Source: Dichloromethanomonas sp964477085 (GTDB lineage: Bacteria; Bacillota; Desulfitobacteriia; Desulfitobacteriales; Syntrophobotulaceae). From it: a stretch of 16,193 bases of DNA. Location of the stretch: contig CAYZDF010000060.1 of the NCBI GenBank assembly GCA_964477085.1, positions 1-16,193 on the forward strand, in the 5' to 3' direction. The notes under the pieces were generated by a model, which saw nothing but the letters and a program-made list of their open reading frames with translations, was not told the DNA's origin and ran no database searches. A program made the translations under genes and the position numbers. Position 1 is the first letter of the stretch; each line of letters begins with the position of its first letter. This document shows positions 15,814 through 16,193 of this stretch, piece by piece.

Positions 15814-15824
15814 ATTTAACTCTC

Positions 15825-16193
15825 CTAGTATTTAATATTGACAATCCGTTTAATAGCGATAAAGCCGATAATTTGCAGGGTTATTCCACAAAGGATCATG
15901 GTAATTCCAATATCACTGTTAAAAAGCGCTGCCAAATAGGTCGGCTCCATCGAAGTAATCACCAGTCCAATAAAGATAGGTAAGGCTCCAATGATATAAC
16001 CCGACAATCTTCCTTGGGCTGTCAGACTTTTAACCTCGCCCTGAATACGTAGGCGTTCTTGAATCGTTCGATGGATACCTAAGAGGATTTCGGCCAGATT
16101 GCCGCCGATTTGCCGTTGAATTAAAATTGCTGTGACCATCAAATCAAGATCACGGCTTTTGACTCTTTCCGAAAAGTTGACTAATGCTTTTTC
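15825..16193 (-). CDS. tadB: TadB-like type II secretion system F-domain protein (N-terminus beyond the window)
   Basis: The C-terminal 122 residues of TadB are visible; the frame is open to the right edge of the window. The visible part has DLDLMVTAILIQRQIGGNLAEIL, then ERLRIQGEVKSLTAQGRLSG, both typical of TadB, then two membrane segments (around IIGALPIFIGLVI and MILCGITLQIIGFIAI). It would pair with the downstream TadC in the inner-membrane base of a Tad pilus or secretion machine. The ATPase gene (tadA) is expected just outside the window to the right. Confidence 0.88.
   Translation of the reverse strand, partial: EKALVNFSERVKSRDLDLMVTAILIQRQIGGNLAEILLGIHRTIQERLRIQGEVKSLTAQGRLSGYIIGALPIFIGLVITSMEPTYLAALFNSDIGITMILCGITLQIIGFIAIKRIVNIKY

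Overview
The window looks like chromosome of an anaerobic, low-to-medium-GC Firmicute, most likely of the Desulfosporosinus/Desulfitobacterium/Dehalobacter group. The case for this is a T-box riboswitch, strong AGGAGG-type ribosome binding sites, a large multi-cluster [FeFe] hydrogenase, a Firmicute-style Tad secretion locus and moderate AT-richness. The genus is an inference; no 16S sequence is present.

Layout. (1) Positions 1-294 are the end of an rRNA operon: part of the 23S-5S spacer with hairpins, an unusually short 5S rRNA gene (helix IV almost gone), and a strong terminator. (2) Positions about 338-2374 hold an intact IS1634-family insertion sequence with its transposase on the minus strand. 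It is flanked by a 32-bp perfect direct repeat that contains a promoter, so the insertion appears to have duplicated the trp promoter and left one copy on each side. (3) Positions 2351-10446 form a complete, tightly packed tryptophan operon: promoter, T-box leader with a UGG (Trp) specifier candidate, then trpEG (fused anthranilate synthase), a DRE-TIM aldolase-like gene, trpB, trpA, trpD, trpC and trpF, closed by a strong terminator. Most junctions are 4-bp ATGA overlaps or a few bases apart. The gene order, the fused TrpEG of a type best known from alphaproteobacteria, the extra aldolase-like gene and the divergent TrpB/TrpA pair are all unusual for a Firmicute. (4) Positions 10447-14132 contain a small possible ORF, a promoter and one very large gene: a GltD-like flavoprotein joined to an H-cluster [FeFe] hydrogenase. 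Its reading frame is interrupted by a single UGA exactly where the fourth cysteine of a [4Fe-4S] ferredoxin motif belongs. I annotate it as one gene with a candidate selenocysteine at residue 682; a recent nonsense mutation or sequencing error is the alternative. (5) On the minus strand, from the right edge to 14430, lie tadB (partial), tadC and a DUF192 gene, the end of a Tad/Flp-type pilus or secretion locus.

How they work together. Uncharged tRNA-Trp should relieve the T-box terminator and turn on chorismate-to-tryptophan synthesis: TrpEG makes anthranilate; TrpD, TrpF and TrpC carry it to indole-3-glycerol phosphate; TrpA and TrpB finish tryptophan. The aldolase-like protein has no role in the standard pathway. 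The hydrogenase would couple NAD(P)H (via FAD and a chain of Fe-S clusters) to proton reduction or H2 oxidation in the cytoplasm. The most interesting items are the UGA in the hydrogenase, the promoter duplicated by the IS, the unorthodox trp operon and the short 5S rRNA.
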